From Candidatus Pelagibacter sp. (GTDB lineage: Bacteria > Pseudomonadota > Alphaproteobacteria > Pelagibacterales > Pelagibacteraceae): a stretch of 64,000 nt of DNA. Of this stretch, positions 1 through 11,316 are shown one piece after another. The notes under the pieces were generated by a model. The model saw only the letters and a list, made by a program, of their open reading frames with translations. It made no database searches and was not told where the DNA came from. Location: NCBI GenBank assembly GCA_028227525.1, contig JAOJAE010000002.1, forward strand, positions 1-64,000, in the 5' to 3' direction. Positions within the stretch are counted from its first letter, which is position 1. Every line of letters starts with the position of its first letter. The position numbers were made by a program, and so were the translations under genes.

Positions 1-2457
1 TTTACTAAAATCTTCTAAATTTGAAACACAATATTTGTTTCTAAGTAACGATTTTGGAGTCATCATAATTAATGGTTTTCTAAAATCTCTATGCATTTGT
101 CTTCTCAAAGCATGAAAATAGTTTGCAGGTGTTGTGCAATTCATAACTTGCATATTATCATTTGAACATAGCTGTAAGAATCTTTCTAATCTAGCTGATG
201 AGTGTTCTGGTCCTTGACCTTCATATCCATGGGGTAACAACATTACCAATCCAGATGCTCTTCTCCATTTTCTCTCTCCTGATGCAATAAATTGATCTAT
301 TACAACTTGAGCACCATTTGCAAAATCTCCAAACTGTGCTTCCCACAAAGTAAGAGTATTGGGTTCAACCAAGCTATAACCATACTCAAATCCTAAAACA
401 GCTAATTCAGATAAAAAGCTATCAACAACTTCAAATTGTTTCTGGTTATCTGAAATATTATTTAAAGGAACATATCGACTATTATCCTTTTGATTTCTTA
501 GTACAGAGTGTCTTTGGCTAAAAGTTCCTCTCCCAGAGTCTTGACCAACTAATCTAACTGGATAACCTTCTTCTAATAATGATCCAAATGCTAATGCTTC
601 AGCTGTTGACCAATCAATATTAAATCCATTTTTAACAGACTCTTTTCTGTTGTTTAATATTTTAACTATTGTTTTATGTAAGTTAAGTTCCTCAGGTGAA
701 GCATTTATTTTTTCAGAAATTTTTAAAAGTTTTTTAGTATCTGCCCCTGTAACTCCTCTCTTATCTTTACCTTTTTCAGGTTTGTATGCTGACCACGTTC
801 CTTCAAACCAGGCAATTTTTGGCTTATAATCTTTTGCGCTTTTGAACTGCTCATTAAGCAATTTTTTGAAAGTTTTAATTGAATGATCTAAATCTTCGCT
901 TGAAATTACATTTTCTTCTACAAGTTTTTTTCCATAAACTTCTGTTGTTGATGGATGGGATCTAATTTTTTTATACATTAAAGGCTGAGTGAATGATGGC
1001 TCATCTCCCTCGTTATGGCCAAACCTTCTATAACAAATTAGATCTACAACTACATCTCTATTGAACTTAAGTCTAAACTCTGAGGCTATTCTGGCCGCAT
1101 AAACAACAGCTTCTGGATCATCTCCATTTGCATGAATTATTGGGGCATCAACCATTTTTGCTATATCAGAAGGGTATGGAGATGACCTAGCAAATCTTGG
1201 GCTAGTCGTAAAACCTATCTGATTATTAACAATTATATGAATTGTTCCACCTGTATTATGACCAGGAAGTCCAGACATTGCAAAACATTCAGCTACAACA
1301 CCTTGACCAGCGAACGCCGCATCACCGTGAATTAAAATTGGTATTACTTTATTTCTCTCTTTATCTTTATGAAAATATTGTTTTGCTCTGGTTTGACCAA
1401 GCACAACAGGATTAACTGCTTCTAAATGTGATGGGTTATCAGTTAAACTTACATGAACTGAATTTCCATCAAACTCTCTATTAGATGAGGCACCTAAATG
1501 ATATTTTACATCTCCCGCACCTTCATCTGATGAAGTTCCAAATTCTCCAGCAAATTCATTGAATATTCTTTTATACGACTTTTGTAATACGTTGGCTAAA
1601 ACATTTAATCTCCCTCGATGAGACATACCAATCTTAACTTCTTTTACTTGAGATTGACCACTAATTTTAATTATTTGTTCTAAAGCAGGAATTAAACTTT
1701 CACCTCCATCTAATCCAAATCTTTTAGTTCCTACATATTTTGTATGAAGAAATTTTTCGAAGCCCTCAGCTTGAATTAGTTTGTTTAATATTGCTTCCTT
1801 GCCATTTTTGGTAAAATTTAAATTATCTTCTGATTTTTCAATTCTATCTCTGAACCATTTTCTCTCTGTAGGATTCGATATGTGCATGTATTCATAACCA
1901 ACTGGTCCACAATAAGTTTTTTTTAAAAAACTTAATATATCTTTAATATTTGAACTCTGTCTGTTGATCACTCCACCAAGATAAATACTTTTTTGATAAT
2001 CATTTTTTTTAAAACCAAAAGATTCTGGGTGAAGCTCATCTAAATAATCTGATTTAATTAGTTCAAGTGGGTCAAGTTTGGCTATAAGATGTCCTCGTTG
2101 TCTGTATGACCTGATCATTGAGACAGCTTTTATTGAGTCCTCGTTTGATCCAGTTGAATTTACATTCGTAGCATTAACAATAGGAACAACACCGTTGGAG
2201 TTTAGATCCTCTTGATCAATTTTTTTCTGAAGCTCATCAATATCTATTGTGTTTTTTTTAGGCCCCCAAGAAGGACCATTAATTTCTTTTGCAATGATAT
2301 TTAATTCTTCTCCAATACCTTCAAAATAATCTTTCCAACTATCTGGTAAATCTGTATCTTTATTAACAAACTTAAGATACATTCGCTCAATAAAAGCACT
2401 ATTAGATTTGTTTAAAAATGAAGTTTTTTCGTATTCAAGATTTTTTGATGCTGACAT
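1..2457 (-). CDS. sucA: 2-oxoglutarate dehydrogenase E1 component, 3' end cut by window
   Basis: Thiamine-diphosphate E1 subunit of the 2-oxoglutarate dehydrogenase complex, which decarboxylates 2-oxoglutarate and passes the succinyl group to the E2 lipoyl domain in the cytoplasm. The ATG is the complement of 2455-2457 and the frame stays open to base 1, giving 819 codons; the family is usually 930-970 residues, so only the C-terminal part is missing. Visible features are the N-terminal E1 helix (FIERMYLKF, about residues 23-31), which is typical of SucA, and the diphosphate/Mg motif HGDAAFAGQG near residue 378. It is the last gene seen of the TCA run sdhCDAB-mmsA-mdh-sucCD, 34 bases after sucD. 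sucB is expected beyond the edge. Confidence 0.95.
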   Translation of the reverse strand, partial: MSASKNLEYEKTSFLNKSNSAFIERMYLKFVNKDTDLPDSWKDYFEGIGEELNIIAKEINGPSWGPKKNTIDIDELQKKIDQEDLNSNGVVPIVNATNVNSTGSNEDSIKAVSMIRSYRQRGHLIAKLDPLELIKSDYLDELHPESFGFKKNDYQKSIYLGGVINRQSSNIKDILSFLKKTYCGPVGYEYMHISNPTERKWFRDRIEKSEDNLNFTKNGKEAILNKLIQAEGFEKFLHTKYVGTKRFGLDGGESLIPALEQIIKISGQSQVKEVKIGMSHRGRLNVLANVLQKSYKRIFNEFAGEFGTSSDEGAGDVKYHLGASSNREFDGNSVHVSLTDNPSHLEAVNPVVLGQTRAKQYFHKDKERNKVIPILIHGDAAFAGQGVVAECFAMSGLPGHNTGGTIHIIVNNQIGFTTSPRFARSSPYPSDIAKMVDAPIIHANGDDPEAVVYAARIASEFRLKFNRDVVVDLICYRRFGHNEGDEPSFTQPLMYKKIRSHPSTTEVYGKKLVEENVISSEDLDHSIKTFKKLLNEQFKSAKDYKPKIAWFEGTWSAYKPEKGKDKRGVTGADTKKLLKISEKINASPEELNLHKTIVKILNNRKESVKNGFNIDWSTAEALAFGSLLEEGYPVRLVGQDSGRGTFSQRHSVLRNQKDNSRYVPLNNISDNQKQFEVVDSFLSELAVLGFEYGYSLVEPNTLTLWEAQFGDFANGAQVVIDQFIASGERKWRRASGLVMLLPHGYEGQGPEHSSARLERFLQLCSNDNMQVMNCTTPANYFHALRRQMHRDFRKPLIMMTPKSLLRNKYCVSNLEDFSK

Positions 2458-2491
2458 CTATTTATTTAATATAATCCTCTAATATTATTTT

Positions 2492-3367
2492 TCAATTTGA
2501 CAATTTATTAAATAAAGTTTTCCCAATTATTGATGGCGATTTAGCGACAGTAATACCAGATTCTTCCATTTTTTTTATCTTATCCTCTGCACCACCTTTT
2601 CCTCCTGAAATAATAGCACCCGCATGACCCATTCTACGTCCTGGGGGAGCCGTAATTCCTGCAATAAAACCCACAATTGGTTTTTTAATTTTGTGATTTT
2701 TAATGAATTCGGCAGCTTCCTCTTCTGCTGTACCTCCAATTTCTCCTATCATTAAAATAGATTCTGTTTCTTCATCATTTAAAAATAAATCTAAACAATC
2801 AATAAAGTTTGTTCCGTTAATTGGATCACCTCCAATACCAATGCAAGTTGATTGACCTAAACCATTCTCTGTTGTTTGTGCAACTGCCTCGTAAGTGAGT
2901 GTGCCAGACCTGGATACAATTCCAACCGATCCTCTTTTGTGAATATTTCCTGGCATAATTCCAATTTTGCATTCATCTGGTGTAATTATTCCTGGGCAAT
3001 TTGGTCCTATCAATCTACTTTTTGAACCATTTAATTTTTGTCTTACTTTAAGCATATCTTGAACTGGTATACCTTCAGTAATACAAACTATTAACTCTAT
3101 TGATGCATCAATTGCTTCTATAATAGCTGCAGCAGCAAATTTAGCAGGCACATAAATCATTGTTGCGTCTGCACCAACATTATCCTTTGCTTCCACAACA
3201 CTATTAAAAACAGGTCTATCTAAATGTTTTTGACCTCCTTTTTTAGGAGTTACTCCACCAACTAAATCAGTTCCATATTTGATAGCTTGTTCAGAATGAA
3301 AAGTACCATGTGCACCCGTAAAACCTTGGCAAATCACTTTTGTATTTTTATTGACTAAAACAGACAT
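2492..3367 (-). CDS. sucD: Succinyl-CoA synthetase alpha subunit
   Basis: Alpha subunit of succinate-CoA ligase, which makes ATP or GTP from succinyl-CoA in the TCA cycle as a complex with SucC. At 291 residues it has the usual length. The CoA-binding Rossmann fold starts with [10 protein letters not shown] at about residues 16-25, and the active-site phosphohistidine lies in GHAGAII near residue 248. The ATG is one base downstream of the sucC stop, so the two subunits are almost certainly translated from one mRNA at equal levels. No unusual features. Confidence 0.97.
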   Translation of the reverse strand: MSVLVNKNTKVICQGFTGAHGTFHSEQAIKYGTDLVGGVTPKKGGQKHLDRPVFNSVVEAKDNVGADATMIYVPAKFAAAAIIEAIDASIELIVCITEGIPVQDMLKVRQKLNGSKSRLIGPNCPGIITPDECKIGIMPGNIHKRGSVGIVSRSGTLTYEAVAQTTENGLGQSTCIGIGGDPINGTNFIDCLDLFLNDEETESILMIGEIGGTAEEEAAEFIKNHKIKKPIVGFIAGITAPPGRRMGHAGAIISGGKGGAEDKIKKMEESGITVAKSPSIIGKTLFNKLSN

Positions 3368-3368
3368 A

Positions 3369-4529
3369 TTATTTTATTGCCTCTACAATTTTTTTAGCTG
3401 CATCATCTAAATTTTCAGCAGATATTAATTTTAATCCTGAGTTATCTAATATTTCTTTTCCTTCTTTAAAATTTGTTCCAGCAAGTCGAACAACTAATGG
3501 AACACTAATATTTATTTCTTTAGCTGCATCCACTACTCCTTGAGCAAGAACATCGCATCTCATTATTCCGCCAAAAATATTTACTAAAATTCCTTTAACA
3601 TTTTTATCTGATAGAATTATTTTTAATGCAGCAGAAACTTTTTCTTTTGAGGCTCCCCCACCTACATCTAAAAAATTAGCTGGCTCTTTTCCATATAATT
3701 TAATTATATCCATAGTTGCCATAGCTAATCCTGCTCCATTAACCATACAACCAATGCTTCCATCTAATTTAATATAAGCTAGATCATGTTTGCTTGCCTC
3801 TATTTCTGTTGGGTCTTCTTCATTTAAATCTCTTAGTTCAACAATTTCAGGATGTCTAAATAAAGCGTTAGAGTCAAAATTTACTTTTGCGTCTAAACAA
3901 ATTATTTTTTCTTCTTTAGTTAAAATTAATGGATTAACCTCCACCATATTTGCACCAGTGCTTATAAACATTTGATAAATTGATTTTATTAGTGAAATTG
4001 CTTGTGTTTTTGCACTATCACTTAAGCTAAATATTTTAACTATTTCCTCACAATCTTTGTCTGAGATTTCATTATTTATATCAACTTTAGTTGTTATTAT
4101 TTTTTCAGGTGAGCTACTTGCTACTTCTTCTATATCCATTCCACCTTGATCGCTAGATATGAAAGCTATTTTAGAACTGGCCCTGTCCACTAAACAAGAT
4201 AAATAAAACTCTTTATCTATGTTCGAAGACTCCTCAACATATAATCTTTTTACTTCTCTTCCCTCAGGACCTGTCTGATGAGTAACTAAAGTTTTTCCCA
4301 TCAATTCATTCGCTGCATCGGCTAATTCTTCAATAGTGTCTAAAATTTTTACTCCACCTGCTTTACCTCTTCCTCCAGCATGGATTTGGGCTTTTAAAAC
4401 ATATTTTTTTGTATTTAATGATTTAGCTTTCTCTACTAATTCATCAACAGAAAGAGCAAATACTCCTTCTGGAACAATTGCACCATATTTCTTTAAAATC
4501 TGTTTGGCTTGATGTTCGTGAATGTTCAT
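3369..4529 (-). CDS. sucC: Succinyl-CoA synthetase beta subunit (ADP/GDP-forming)
   Basis: Beta subunit of succinate-CoA ligase, 386 residues as expected. The N-terminal half is an ATP-grasp domain, with the lysine/glycine-rich loop [10 protein letters not shown] near residue 53 that binds the nucleotide phosphates. The C-terminal half is the CoA-ligase domain, with the conserved segment [16 protein letters not shown] near residues 316-331. It begins with [12 protein letters not shown], the classic SucC N-terminus, which fixes the start. It follows mdh by two bases and precedes sucD by one, so it belongs to the same operon. Confidence 0.97.
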   Translation of the reverse strand: MNIHEHQAKQILKKYGAIVPEGVFALSVDELVEKAKSLNTKKYVLKAQIHAGGRGKAGGVKILDTIEELADAANELMGKTLVTHQTGPEGREVKRLYVEESSNIDKEFYLSCLVDRASSKIAFISSDQGGMDIEEVASSSPEKIITTKVDINNEISDKDCEEIVKIFSLSDSAKTQAISLIKSIYQMFISTGANMVEVNPLILTKEEKIICLDAKVNFDSNALFRHPEIVELRDLNEEDPTEIEASKHDLAYIKLDGSIGCMVNGAGLAMATMDIIKLYGKEPANFLDVGGGASKEKVSAALKIILSDKNVKGILVNIFGGIMRCDVLAQGVVDAAKEINISVPLVVRLAGTNFKEGKEILDNSGLKLISAENLDDAAKKIVEAIK

Positions 4530-4531
4530 TA

Positions 4532-5494
4532 TTACTTAGAAAGATCAGGATCTATTTTAGATGCTGCTTCCCAAAGAGCTTTAACTGCATCAATTGAATG
4601 CATAAATTCTTTTTTTTCTTTATCGTCTAAATCAATTTGTTCTATTTTTTCTACCCCATCTTTTCCTATAATCACTGGAACACCAGCGTAAACATTGTTT
4701 ACACCATACTCTCCATTTAATTGAATAGCACATGGTAGTAATTTTTTTTCATCTTTTAAATATGCTTCAGCCATCTGAACTCCTGATGCTGCAGGCGCAT
4801 AAAATGCAGATCCTTTTTCAAGATATTTAACTATTTCAGCACCACCATCTCTAGTTCTTTGATTTATTTCCTCTAATCTTTCTTGAGAAATTTTTCCCTC
4901 TTTTACTAAATCTAGCAAAGGTTTTCCTGAAACTTTTGTAAATCTAGGCATTGGTACCATGGTATCTCCGTGTCCACCCATTACCATTGCATCAATTTCT
5001 TTAACCGGAACATTTAATTCTAAAGATAAAAATAATTTAAATCTTGAACTGTCTAATATTCCAGCCATTCCAACAACTTTGTTGGCTGGTAAACCTGAAA
5101 ACTTTTGAAAAGCCATAACCATGACATCTAAAGGATTGGTGATACATATTACAAATGCATTAGGAGCGTTTTGCTTAATTCCTTCTGCAACTTGTTTAAT
5201 AATTTTTAAGTTTATTCCTAACAAGTCATCTCTGCTCATGCCTGGTTTTCTTGGGACACCAGCAGTAATAATAATTACATCAGAGTCTTTGATGTCTTTA
5301 TAGTCATCTGTACCTGAAAATTTAACATTAAAACCATCCACTGATGAAGATTGTGCAATATCAAGAGCTTTTCCTTTTGCTATTCCACTTGCTACATCAA
5401 ACAAAACTACTTCATTTACTAATTCTTTTGTTCCAATTAAATGTGCTAAAGTTCCACCTATTTGACCTGCTCCAATTAAAGATATTTTAGTCAT
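4532..5494 (-). CDS. mdh: Malate dehydrogenase (NAD-dependent, LDH-like type)
   Basis: Oxidises malate to oxaloacetate with NAD+. At 320 residues it belongs to the LDH-like MDH class common in alphaproteobacteria. The NAD-binding glycine loop [12 protein letters not shown] is at residues 7-18, the substrate arginine lies in the SRDDLLG region, ITNPLDVMV carries the conserved Asn, and the catalytic histidine is in [10 protein letters not shown] near residue 175. It starts 7 bases after mmsA and ends 2 bases before sucC. Its place between mmsA and sucCD makes it part of the TCA transcription unit. Confidence 0.96.
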   Translation of the reverse strand: MTKISLIGAGQIGGTLAHLIGTKELVNEVVLFDVASGIAKGKALDIAQSSSVDGFNVKFSGTDDYKDIKDSDVIIITAGVPRKPGMSRDDLLGINLKIIKQVAEGIKQNAPNAFVICITNPLDVMVMAFQKFSGLPANKVVGMAGILDSSRFKLFLSLELNVPVKEIDAMVMGGHGDTMVPMPRFTKVSGKPLLDLVKEGKISQERLEEINQRTRDGGAEIVKYLEKGSAFYAPAASGVQMAEAYLKDEKKLLPCAIQLNGEYGVNNVYAGVPVIIGKDGVEKIEQIDLDDKEKKEFMHSIDAVKALWEAASKIDPDLSK

Positions 5495-5501
5495 TTCTTT
5501 C

Positions 5502-6995
5502 CTATTTCATTGTTGGCATTACAAATTCCGCGTTTGAACGAATACCTGATGGCCATCTTGATGTTACTGTTTTTAATTTTGTATAAAATTTTATTCCTTC
5601 CATGCCGTGCATTGCACTATCTCCAAATAAAGATCTTTTCCAACCTCCAAAACTATGAAACGCCATTGGAACTGGAATTGGAACATTAATACCAACCATA
5701 CCTACTTGAATTTTGCTTGCAAAAGTTCTGCCTGCATCTCCATCTCTAGTATAAATGCTTACTCCATTTCCATACTCGTGGTCATTAATTAATTTTGCTG
5801 CATCTTCAAAAGTTTTTACTCTAACAACTGATAGAACTGGACCAAATATTTCTTCTTTATAAATTCTCATATCCTGATTAACATGGTCAAACAAACAACC
5901 ACCGATATAGAAACCATTTTCATAGCCTTGAAGTTTTAAATTTCTTCCATCTACAACTAACTTTGCGCCCTCTTCGACACCAAGATCTACATAACTTTTA
6001 ACTTTTTCTAAATGTTCTTTTGTAACTAAAGGCCCCATTTCAGATGTTTTATCCATACCTGGGCCAACTTTTAAAGCTTCTGCTTTTTTTGATAGCCTTG
6101 AAACTAATTCATCACCTATATCTCCGACGGCCACTGCAACAGATTGAGCCATACATCTCTCACCAGCTGAACCGTAAGCTGCACCCATTAAACCATTAAC
6201 GGCACCATCTAAATCACAGTCAGGCATAACTACTAAATGATTTTTTGCTCCACCTAATGCTTGAACTCTTTTTTCATTTTTAGCTGAATTTTCGTAAATA
6301 TATTTAGCAATAGGTGTTGATCCTACAAAACTTACTGCTTTTATATCTTTGTTCTCTAAAATAGCATCAACAGATTCCTTATCACCATTAATAACGTTAA
6401 ATACACCATCTGGAAGTCCCGCTTCTTTTAAAAGTTCTGCTAATTTAATTGCACATGAAGGATCTTTTTCTGACGGCTTAAGTATAAATGTATTTCCACA
6501 TGCTATAGCTATTGGAAACATCCACATTGGAACCATTGCTGGAAAGTTAAAAGGTGTAATTCCAGCTACAACTCCTAATGGCTGTCTCATTGACCAGCTA
6601 TCAACATTAGTTCCTACATTTTCTGAAAACTCACCCTTTAATAAATGGGGTATTCCACAAGCAAATTCAACTACCTCTAATCCTCTTGTTAATGAACCTT
6701 GGGCATCATCATATACTTTACCATGTTCAGAAACTATCAATTTTGTAAGTTCATCAGAATTCTTTTCGATTAATTCTTTAAATTTAAACATTACTCTTGC
6801 CCTTTGAAGAGGAGGTTTTAATGACCATGTTTCAAAAGCTTTTTTTGCAACTTCTACTGCTTGATCTAGATCTGATTTTGAAGCAAGTCTTACTTCAGAC
6901 TCTTGCTCTCCAGTTGCAGGGTTATAGACTTTACCCTTTTTATCAGATGAACCTGGAATAACTTTTCCACCAACGAAGTGCTCTATTAATTTCAT
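5502..6995 (-). CDS. mmsA: CoA-acylating methylmalonate-semialdehyde dehydrogenase
   Basis: Aldehyde dehydrogenase superfamily enzyme of the MmsA type, converting methylmalonate or malonate semialdehyde to propionyl- or acetyl-CoA. It is 497 residues with catalytic cysteine in GERCMAQS (about residue 280), a proline-rich active-site wall ([13 protein letters not shown], about 145-157) and the MmsA-typical motif [16 protein letters not shown]. It lies between sdhB and mdh in a TCA run, which is unusual for a valine-catabolism gene. In a DMSP- and propionate-using organism it may channel three-carbon semialdehydes into acetyl-CoA; that role is inferred from family and context only. Confidence 0.9.
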   Translation of the reverse strand: MKLIEHFVGGKVIPGSSDKKGKVYNPATGEQESEVRLASKSDLDQAVEVAKKAFETWSLKPPLQRARVMFKFKELIEKNSDELTKLIVSEHGKVYDDAQGSLTRGLEVVEFACGIPHLLKGEFSENVGTNVDSWSMRQPLGVVAGITPFNFPAMVPMWMFPIAIACGNTFILKPSEKDPSCAIKLAELLKEAGLPDGVFNVINGDKESVDAILENKDIKAVSFVGSTPIAKYIYENSAKNEKRVQALGGAKNHLVVMPDCDLDGAVNGLMGAAYGSAGERCMAQSVAVAVGDIGDELVSRLSKKAEALKVGPGMDKTSEMGPLVTKEHLEKVKSYVDLGVEEGAKLVVDGRNLKLQGYENGFYIGGCLFDHVNQDMRIYKEEIFGPVLSVVRVKTFEDAAKLINDHEYGNGVSIYTRDGDAGRTFASKIQVGMVGINVPIPVPMAFHSFGGWKRSLFGDSAMHGMEGIKFYTKLKTVTSRWPSGIRSNAEFVMPTMK

Positions 6996-7034
6996 GAATA
7001 CGGTCTTTTAAATCAAAAATACTTGTTAGTCTAT

Positions 7035-7814
7035 TTAAACATTAGCTGTAGCAATCATTTTTTTAATTTCTGCAATTGCTTTTGCTGGATTCAAGCCTTT
7101 TGGGCAAGCATTTGTGCAATTTAGAATAGTGTGGCATCTATAAAGTTTTAATTCATCGGCAACTTTTTTTAATCTTGCTTCTCTTTCCTCATCTCTACTA
7201 TCAATGATCCATCTATAAGCTTGAAGCAGAACTGCAGGGCCTAAATATTTATCACCATTCCACCAGTAGCTAGGACAAGAAGTTGAACAACATGCGCACA
7301 TAATACATTCATAAGCACCATCAAGTTTAGCTCTTTCTTCTTTGGATTGTACAATTTCAGCTGTTTCTTTCGTTGAGTTATTTTTCAACCAAGGTTCAAT
7401 TGATTGATATTGTTTGTAAAGTCCATCTAGATCACCAATTAAATCTCTTTTAACTTTTAAATGTGGTAAAGGATAAATATCTATATCCCCATCAATTTCT
7501 GCATGAGGTGTGGTACATGCAAGTCCATTTTTACCTCCCATGTTCATAGCACAAGATCCACAAACTCCATGTGCACAAGATCTTCGGTAAGCTAATGTTG
7601 GATCAATTTCATTTTTGATTTTATTTAAAATATCTAAAACTTTTGAAGGACAGTTGTCCATATCGACTTCATAGGTATCTAATCGAGGATTTTCTTCTGT
7701 AGAAGGGTCCCACCTATAGACATTAACTTTTCTAATATTTTTTGAGCCAGTTTTGTCTTGATAATATTTACCTTTAATTACTTCAGAATTTTTAGGTAAA
7801 TTTATTTGTACCAT
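7035..7814 (-). CDS. sdhB: Succinate dehydrogenase iron-sulfur subunit
   Basis: Electron-transfer subunit of respiratory complex II on the cytoplasmic face of the inner membrane. At 259 residues it has the [2Fe-2S] ligands in [13 protein letters not shown] and the paired LACTTPH, then the [4Fe-4S]/[3Fe-4S] motifs [15 protein letters not shown] and [17 protein letters not shown]. Its start abuts the sdhA stop with a shared base, so it is translationally coupled. The 39-base spacer to mmsA is one of the wider gaps in this block but contains no clear terminator. Confidence 0.97.
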   Translation of the reverse strand: MVQINLPKNSEVIKGKYYQDKTGSKNIRKVNVYRWDPSTEENPRLDTYEVDMDNCPSKVLDILNKIKNEIDPTLAYRRSCAHGVCGSCAMNMGGKNGLACTTPHAEIDGDIDIYPLPHLKVKRDLIGDLDGLYKQYQSIEPWLKNNSTKETAEIVQSKEERAKLDGAYECIMCACCSTSCPSYWWNGDKYLGPAVLLQAYRWIIDSRDEEREARLKKVADELKLYRCHTILNCTNACPKGLNPAKAIAEIKKMIATANV

Positions 7815-9589
7815 TAATATACTCTTTCTTGTGGAGGAAAATATTGTACTTCATTTGTCAAAGTAGATTTATGTACCTCTCTATAACTAATTTTTGTTTT
7901 TTTACCATCACACCAAGCAAGTGTATGTTGCATAAATTTTTCATCGTCTCTTTTAGGAAAATCTTCTCGGGCGTGTGCTCCTCTACTTTCTTTTCTATTA
8001 TATGCAGAGTCAACTGTTACTACAGCTTGTCTAATTAAATTATCAAACTCTAAAGTTTCTACTAAATCAGTATTAAATATTAATGATTTATCTTTTACTG
8101 ATATAGAGTCTAATCCATCGTAAGTTTTTCTTATTTCTTCAACACCTTCTTGAAGAGTTTTTTCTGTTCTAAAGACTGCGCATTTAGATTGCATTGTTTT
8201 CTGCATCGCCAGTCTTAACTCAGCTGTTCCAGTATCTCCTTCTGCATTTCTAAGTTTATCAAATCTATCAATACATTTTTGTGTTTCATTCTCACTAATT
8301 TCTTCATGTGGCGTTCCAGGTTTAATTAACTCAGCAGCTCTTTTTGCGGCTGCCCTTCCAAACACAACTAAATCAATTAAAGAGTTAGATCCTAATCTAT
8401 TTGCTCCATGAACTGAAACACATGCTGCCTCTCCAATTGCCATTAATCCAGGAACAGTTTTTTCAGAACCATTCACTGTCAAAACTTCGCCTTTATAGTT
8501 TGTTGGAATGCCTCCCATATTATAATGAACAGTTGGCACAACTGGAATTGGCTGTTTAGTAACATCAACATTTGCAAACAATCTTGCGGCATCAGTAATT
8601 CCTGGTAATCTACTTTCAATAATTTCTTTATCTAGGTGACTTAAATTTAGATGAACGTGATCTTGTTCTTTTCCAACTCCTCTTCCTTCATTAATTTCAA
8701 TTGCCATTGACCTACTTACTACATCTCTAGATGCTAAATCTTTTGCATTAGGAGCATATCTCTCCATAAATCTCTCACCTTTTGAATTTGTAAGGTATCC
8801 TCCTTCACCTCTAGCTCCTTCTGTTATTAAAGTGCCATGACCATATATTCCTGTTGGATGAAATTGTACAAATTCCATATCCTGCAAGGGTAGTCCTGCT
8901 CTTAGCACCATTGCATTTCCATCACCTGTACACGTATGAGCTGATGTGGCTGAATAATATACTTTTCCATAACCACCTGTTGCGATAATTACAGTATGTG
9001 CTCTGAATCTATGAATTGTTCCATCATTTAAATTCCATGCTATTAATCCTTTGCACTCCCCATCTTTCATTAATAAGTCTAAAGCAAAATATTCAATAAA
9101 AAACTCTGTGTTGTGTTTAAGAGCTTGTCCGTAAAGAGTATGTAATATTGCATGACCCGTTCTATCTGCAGCCGCACATGTTCTTTGAACTATGCCGTTA
9201 CCATAATTTTTTGTCATTCCACCAAAAGGTCTTTGGTAAATTTTTCCTTCTTCAGTCCTACTGAACGGAACACCATATTTTTCTAATTCAATTACTGCTT
9301 TTGGAGCTTCTTTGCACAAGTACTCAATACTATCTTGATCACCTAACCAATCAGCACCTTTGACAGTATCATACATGTGCCATCTCCAATCATCTTCACC
9401 CATATTTCCTAAAGCAGCTGAAATACCACCTTGAGCAGCTGAAGTGTGACTTCTTGTTGGAAAAACTTTTGAAATACAAGCTGTTTTTAAACCAGCCTCA
9501 CTCAAACCTACAGCAGCTCTTAAACCAGAACCACCTGCTCCAAGAACTACTACATCATATTCATGATCAATAATTTTATAAGAACTCAT
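7814..9589 (-). CDS. sdhA: Succinate dehydrogenase flavoprotein subunit
   Basis: Catalytic FAD subunit of complex II, oxidising succinate to fumarate. It is 591 residues. The FAD dinucleotide loop [16 protein letters not shown] is near residues 14-29, the histidine that carries covalent FAD lies in SHTSAAQGG (about residues 47-55), and active-site segments include HPTGIYGHG and the arginine/histidine region [12 protein letters not shown] near the C-terminus. Coupled to sdhD upstream and sdhB downstream by one-base overlaps, in the order sdhC-sdhD-sdhA-sdhB. Confidence 0.97.
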   Translation of the reverse strand: MSSYKIIDHEYDVVVLGAGGSGLRAAVGLSEAGLKTACISKVFPTRSHTSAAQGGISAALGNMGEDDWRWHMYDTVKGADWLGDQDSIEYLCKEAPKAVIELEKYGVPFSRTEEGKIYQRPFGGMTKNYGNGIVQRTCAAADRTGHAILHTLYGQALKHNTEFFIEYFALDLLMKDGECKGLIAWNLNDGTIHRFRAHTVIIATGGYGKVYYSATSAHTCTGDGNAMVLRAGLPLQDMEFVQFHPTGIYGHGTLITEGARGEGGYLTNSKGERFMERYAPNAKDLASRDVVSRSMAIEINEGRGVGKEQDHVHLNLSHLDKEIIESRLPGITDAARLFANVDVTKQPIPVVPTVHYNMGGIPTNYKGEVLTVNGSEKTVPGLMAIGEAACVSVHGANRLGSNSLIDLVVFGRAAAKRAAELIKPGTPHEEISENETQKCIDRFDKLRNAEGDTGTAELRLAMQKTMQSKCAVFRTEKTLQEGVEEIRKTYDGLDSISVKDKSLIFNTDLVETLEFDNLIRQAVVTVDSAYNRKESRGAHAREDFPKRDDEKFMQHTLAWCDGKKTKISYREVHKSTLTNEVQYFPPQERVY

Positions 9590-9915
9590 TAGTTAAGATT
9601 AAATAGAAAAATAATTGTTAATAATGGAATTATTATAGCAGAAATAAATAAAAGTCTGTTTGCGACATATTTGATTTTATCGTCTTTTATATAGTCTTCA
9701 AAAACCTCACTAATACTTAATGCTGAAAAAAAATAAGCGAAAATAATAAATAAGCTAAATAAAAATTTAGAAACTGAGTTAGAAAAAAATTCTACTAATT
9801 CGAAGTAATTACTATCGTAAATTGCTATAAAATTTACTGCAAACCAAAACATTAAAGGTAATAAGATTACTGATGATATTTTTAGAAATATCCATTTTTT
9901 TGCAGCTAAATTCAT
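9589..9915 (-). CDS. sdhD: Succinate dehydrogenase membrane anchor subunit D
   Basis: A 108-residue protein with three predicted membrane helices (about residues 12-32, 48-70 and 85-106), placed exactly between sdhC and sdhA. By position and topology it is the second membrane anchor of complex II, helping bind haem and ubiquinone. Sequence conservation is weak, as is normal for SdhD, so the assignment leans on context. The start is one base after sdhC and the stop overlaps the sdhA start. Confidence 0.85.
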   Translation of the reverse strand: MNLAAKKWIFLKISSVILLPLMFWFAVNFIAIYDSNYFELVEFFSNSVSKFLFSLFIIFAYFFSALSISEVFEDYIKDDKIKYVANRLLFISAIIIPLLTIIFLFNLN

Positions 9916-9916
9916 A

Positions 9917-10300
9917 TTAAATAAAGTTTTTACCTATTAAATAAATCAAAATGGTTAATAAAAATGATCCAAAGATAACTATAAGACCTGAGATACGAGT
10001 TGTTTGTAATTCAAAACCATAACCCATGTCCATTATCAGATGTCTAACTTCACTTAACATTTGAAAACTAAAAGACCAAACTAAACCTAATGCAATAAAT
10101 TTTCCTAAAATCGAATTTAAAAGTTGATTTAATAAGTTATAGTTTGAGTCTCCTAAAACTAATAATGAAACCCAAATACAAATTAATGTTATTGCAACAA
10201 TATTAATAATTCCTGTTATTCTGTGAGAAATAGATACTAATGATGAAATGTGCCATCTATAAATTTGTATATGGGGAGATAAAGGGCTTTTATTTTCCAT
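9917..10300 (-). CDS. sdhC: Succinate dehydrogenase cytochrome b556 subunit
   Basis: Membrane anchor of complex II. The N-terminus NKSPLSPHIQIYRWHISSL and the following SISHRITGI are the diagnostic SdhC signature (quinone-site Ser/Arg and haem region). Three membrane helices follow. I chose the ATG at 10300 (MENKSPLSP) over an upstream in-frame codon at 10309 because the family begins with a short leader before the SPH motif. Either start overlaps the end of asd (stop at 10290), so complex II translation is coupled to asd. Confidence 0.92.
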   Translation of the reverse strand: MENKSPLSPHIQIYRWHISSLVSISHRITGIINIVAITLICIWVSLLVLGDSNYNLLNQLLNSILGKFIALGLVWSFSFQMLSEVRHLIMDMGYGFELQTTRISGLIVIFGSFLLTILIYLIGKNFI

Positions 10301-11297
10301 AAAAATCATTTTTAATTAATGTTTCGGCGATCTCAACTGCATTTAAAGCTGCACCTCTTAAGAGATTATCTGACACAATCCACATATTTAATCCATTAGT
10401 AACAGTTTTATCTTCTCTTATTCTTGAAATAAAAGTTTCATCTTTACCCTCTGCTTCTAAAGGTGTTGAATAACCTCCATCAGCTCTTTCATCAATTACT
10501 TTACAACCTTCAAAATTATTTAAAGCATCTCTAACTTTTTCTAATGAAAAAGAGTTTTGAAATTCGATATTCACCGACTCTGAATGAGAAACTAATACAG
10601 GCAATCTTACACAAGTGGCTGTTAGATTTATGTCTTTATCTAAAATCTTTTTTGTTTCATTTGTCATCTTAAGTTCTTCTTTTGTGTATCCTTCATCCGA
10701 AAACACATCTATATGAGGAATTGCATTAAATGCGATTTGTTTAGTAAAGTTTTTAGACACTACTTTATTATTGTTTAAAACTTGTTTTGTTTGTTCAATC
10801 AATTCATCCATAGGCGCTTTACCTCCTCCTGAAACTGACTGATATGTTGATACAACTATTCTTTTAATTTTGAATAAATCATGCAAAGGTTTTAATGCTA
10901 TAACAAGTTGAGCTGTTGAGCAGTTTGGATTTGCAATAATATTTTTCTTTATATCGTTTAAATGATCTGAGTTAACCTGTGGAACTATTAAAGGAACATC
11001 TGGATCCATTCTATAAAAACTTGAATTATCAATTACCAAAGAATGCTTAGCTGCAATTTCGGCAAAATTTTCTGAAATTTTTCCTCCAGCTGCAAAAAAA
11101 GTAATTTTAACTTTTGAAAAATCAAAAGTTTCTAGATCAATTACCTCGTGTTCTTTGCCGTTAAAATTAATTTTAGAACCAGCACTTCTTGACGATGCTA
11201 ATAAATATAAATTATCTATAGCAAGCTTCTTTTTTTCAAGAACTTCCAATATTTTTCTGCCTACATTACCAGTGGCTCCAACGATAGCTATATTCAT
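10290..11297 (-). CDS. asd: Aspartate-semialdehyde dehydrogenase
   Basis: Reduces aspartyl phosphate to aspartate semialdehyde, the branch-point precursor of lysine, threonine, methionine and diaminopimelate. It is 335 residues, with NADP loop GATGNVGRKILEVL (residues 7-20), catalytic cysteine in IANPNCSTAQ (about residue 128) and the SVSGGGKAPMDEL segment, and a histidine in the C-terminal LRGAALNAVEIAE region context. It lies 19 bases downstream of dmdA and overlaps sdhC. It supplies the pathway of dapF elsewhere in the window. Confidence 0.95.
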   Translation of the reverse strand: MNIAIVGATGNVGRKILEVLEKKKLAIDNLYLLASSRSAGSKINFNGKEHEVIDLETFDFSKVKITFFAAGGKISENFAEIAAKHSLVIDNSSFYRMDPDVPLIVPQVNSDHLNDIKKNIIANPNCSTAQLVIALKPLHDLFKIKRIVVSTYQSVSGGGKAPMDELIEQTKQVLNNNKVVSKNFTKQIAFNAIPHIDVFSDEGYTKEELKMTNETKKILDKDINLTATCVRLPVLVSHSESVNIEFQNSFSLEKVRDALNNFEGCKVIDERADGGYSTPLEAEGKDETFISRIREDKTVTNGLNMWIVSDNLLRGAALNAVEIAETLIKNDFYGK

Positions 11298-11316
11298 GAT
11301 TTTGTTGAAGTTTATA

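Noticed and set aside
6349..6807. 152-residue frame on plus opposite mmsA
   Set aside because: Antisense shadow of a well-supported gene; no family resemblance, no spacer or ribosome site.
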